From VRUE01 sp963720805 (GTDB lineage Bacteria > Actinomycetota > Thermoleophilia > Solirubrobacterales > 70-9), in contig CAVRGT010000003.1 of the NCBI GenBank assembly GCA_963720805.1, positions 124,001 through 188,000 of the forward strand: DNA of 64,000 nucleotides, read 5' to 3'. Under the pieces are notes generated by a model, which searched no databases, had not been told where the DNA came from, and saw only the letters and a program-made list of their open reading frames with translations. Shown here piece after piece: positions 63,742 to 64,000 of the stretch. How positions within the stretch are numbered: the first letter of the stretch is position 1; each line of letters begins with the position of its first letter. The position numbers were made by a program, and so were the translations under genes.

Positions 63742-64000
63742 TCAGCCGCCGCCCGCCCGCACCACGAAAGAATTCTGATCCACATCCAACTCAATGGTGC
63801 CACGTCTGTCCGTTCGCAGCGTTTGCACTCGATGCCGGGCGAGCTCGGTCAAGGTGGCGGCGGTCGGGTGGCCATAGGGGTTGTCGGCGCCGACCGAGAT
63901 CACGGCAAGGCGTGGAGTGATCCGATCGAGCAGGGCGCCGAGACCGGAGTCTTCGCTGCCGTGGTGCGCGACCTTGAGGACATCCACCGGCCCGGGGTCG
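63742..64000 (-). CDS. ComEC/Rec2-type protein, C-terminal metallo-beta-lactamase end (N-terminus outside window)
   Basis: Partial: 85 residues of the C-terminal end. VDVLKVAHHGSEDSGLGALL and PRLAVISVGADNPYGHPTAA are the signature of the metallo-beta-lactamase-like domain that closes ComEC, the channel for DNA uptake; the motif KVAHHGS holds metal-binding histidines. The frame is open to the window edge. A free-standing MBL protein is possible but the position next to holA favours comEC. Confidence 0.85.
   Translation of the reverse strand, partial: DPGPVDVLKVAHHGSEDSGLGALLDRITPRLAVISVGADNPYGHPTAATLTELARHRVQTLRTDRRGTIELDVDQNSFVVRAGGG

Overview
This is a 64 kb stretch of a GC-rich (roughly two thirds G+C) chromosome that is almost wholly coding, with short gaps and many 1-13 base gene overlaps. 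The gene content suggests an actinobacterium, probably of the Thermoleophilia/Solirubrobacterales type. Pointers are a pyrophosphate-type phosphofructokinase of the actinobacterial mixed group, a Pol I without a recognisable proofreading motif, AbiEi/DUF559-like proteins, an Excalibur-domain protein and a CotH-domain protein. The lineage is inferred from style and families, not from a marker gene search. No rRNA, tRNA, transposase, prophage or CRISPR array is visible, and no stretch over 300 bases lacks a gene.

Layout. 1-7.6 kb (mostly minus): t6A synthesis (tsaD partial, rimI, tsaB, tsaE), a family-4 uracil-DNA glycosylase, an FmdB zinc ribbon, the pantothenate set panC-panD-panB and a hexapeptide acyltransferase. 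7.6-13.4 kb: a PH-like protein and ROK sugar kinase (plus), then a sugar ABC transporter (binding protein, ATPase, permease) with a second orphan binding protein. 13.4-19.9 kb: uvrA and uvrB around an AbiEi/DUF559-type protein and a SnoaL-like protein. 20-30.8 kb: DoxX-like and XRE-type genes, an MFS exporter, a lytic transglycosylase, coaE, rpsA, a flavoprotein, a small DMT exporter, polA and a second DUF559-type protein. 30.8-38.4 kb: Excalibur and CotH secreted proteins, an ACT-domain malic enzyme broken by indels, a TIGR01777 SDR, a lipoprotein, PPi-type pfkA, a methyltransferase and a 48-residue membrane protein.

38.4-49.9 kb is one long minus-strand array: vapBC, yqeY, phoH, ybeY, era, hisIE, trpE, trpG, trpD, trpC, htrA, trpF, trpB, trpA. 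All structural genes for tryptophan from chorismate are present, with an HtrA protease in their midst. 50.6-64 kb: murI, a membrane protein, prmA, a DnaJ-like gene with hrcA, a two-gene (R)-hydratase set, lepA, a badly frame-broken membrane glycosyltransferase-like gene and murJ, rpsT (plus), holA, an Ala/Ser/Lys-rich anchored protein and the end of comEC.

The most unusual feature is a set of long palindromic repeats of at least five families, plus several single large hairpins, scattered through the gaps. One family keeps a 24-base loop and a CCCAAAAC/GTTTTGGG inner stem, but each copy has a different, still self-complementary outer arm. Members have entered genes without breaking frame (a 22-codon piece in prmA, a 30-codon piece in rpsA). 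They supply stop codons, may supply one start codon, and closely bracket an AbiEi/DUF559 gene. A second theme is clustered single-base indels (about 33.0-34.1, 39.25-39.6, 47.3 and 57.7-60.8 kb) in otherwise well conserved housekeeping genes. These are more likely sequence error than decay.
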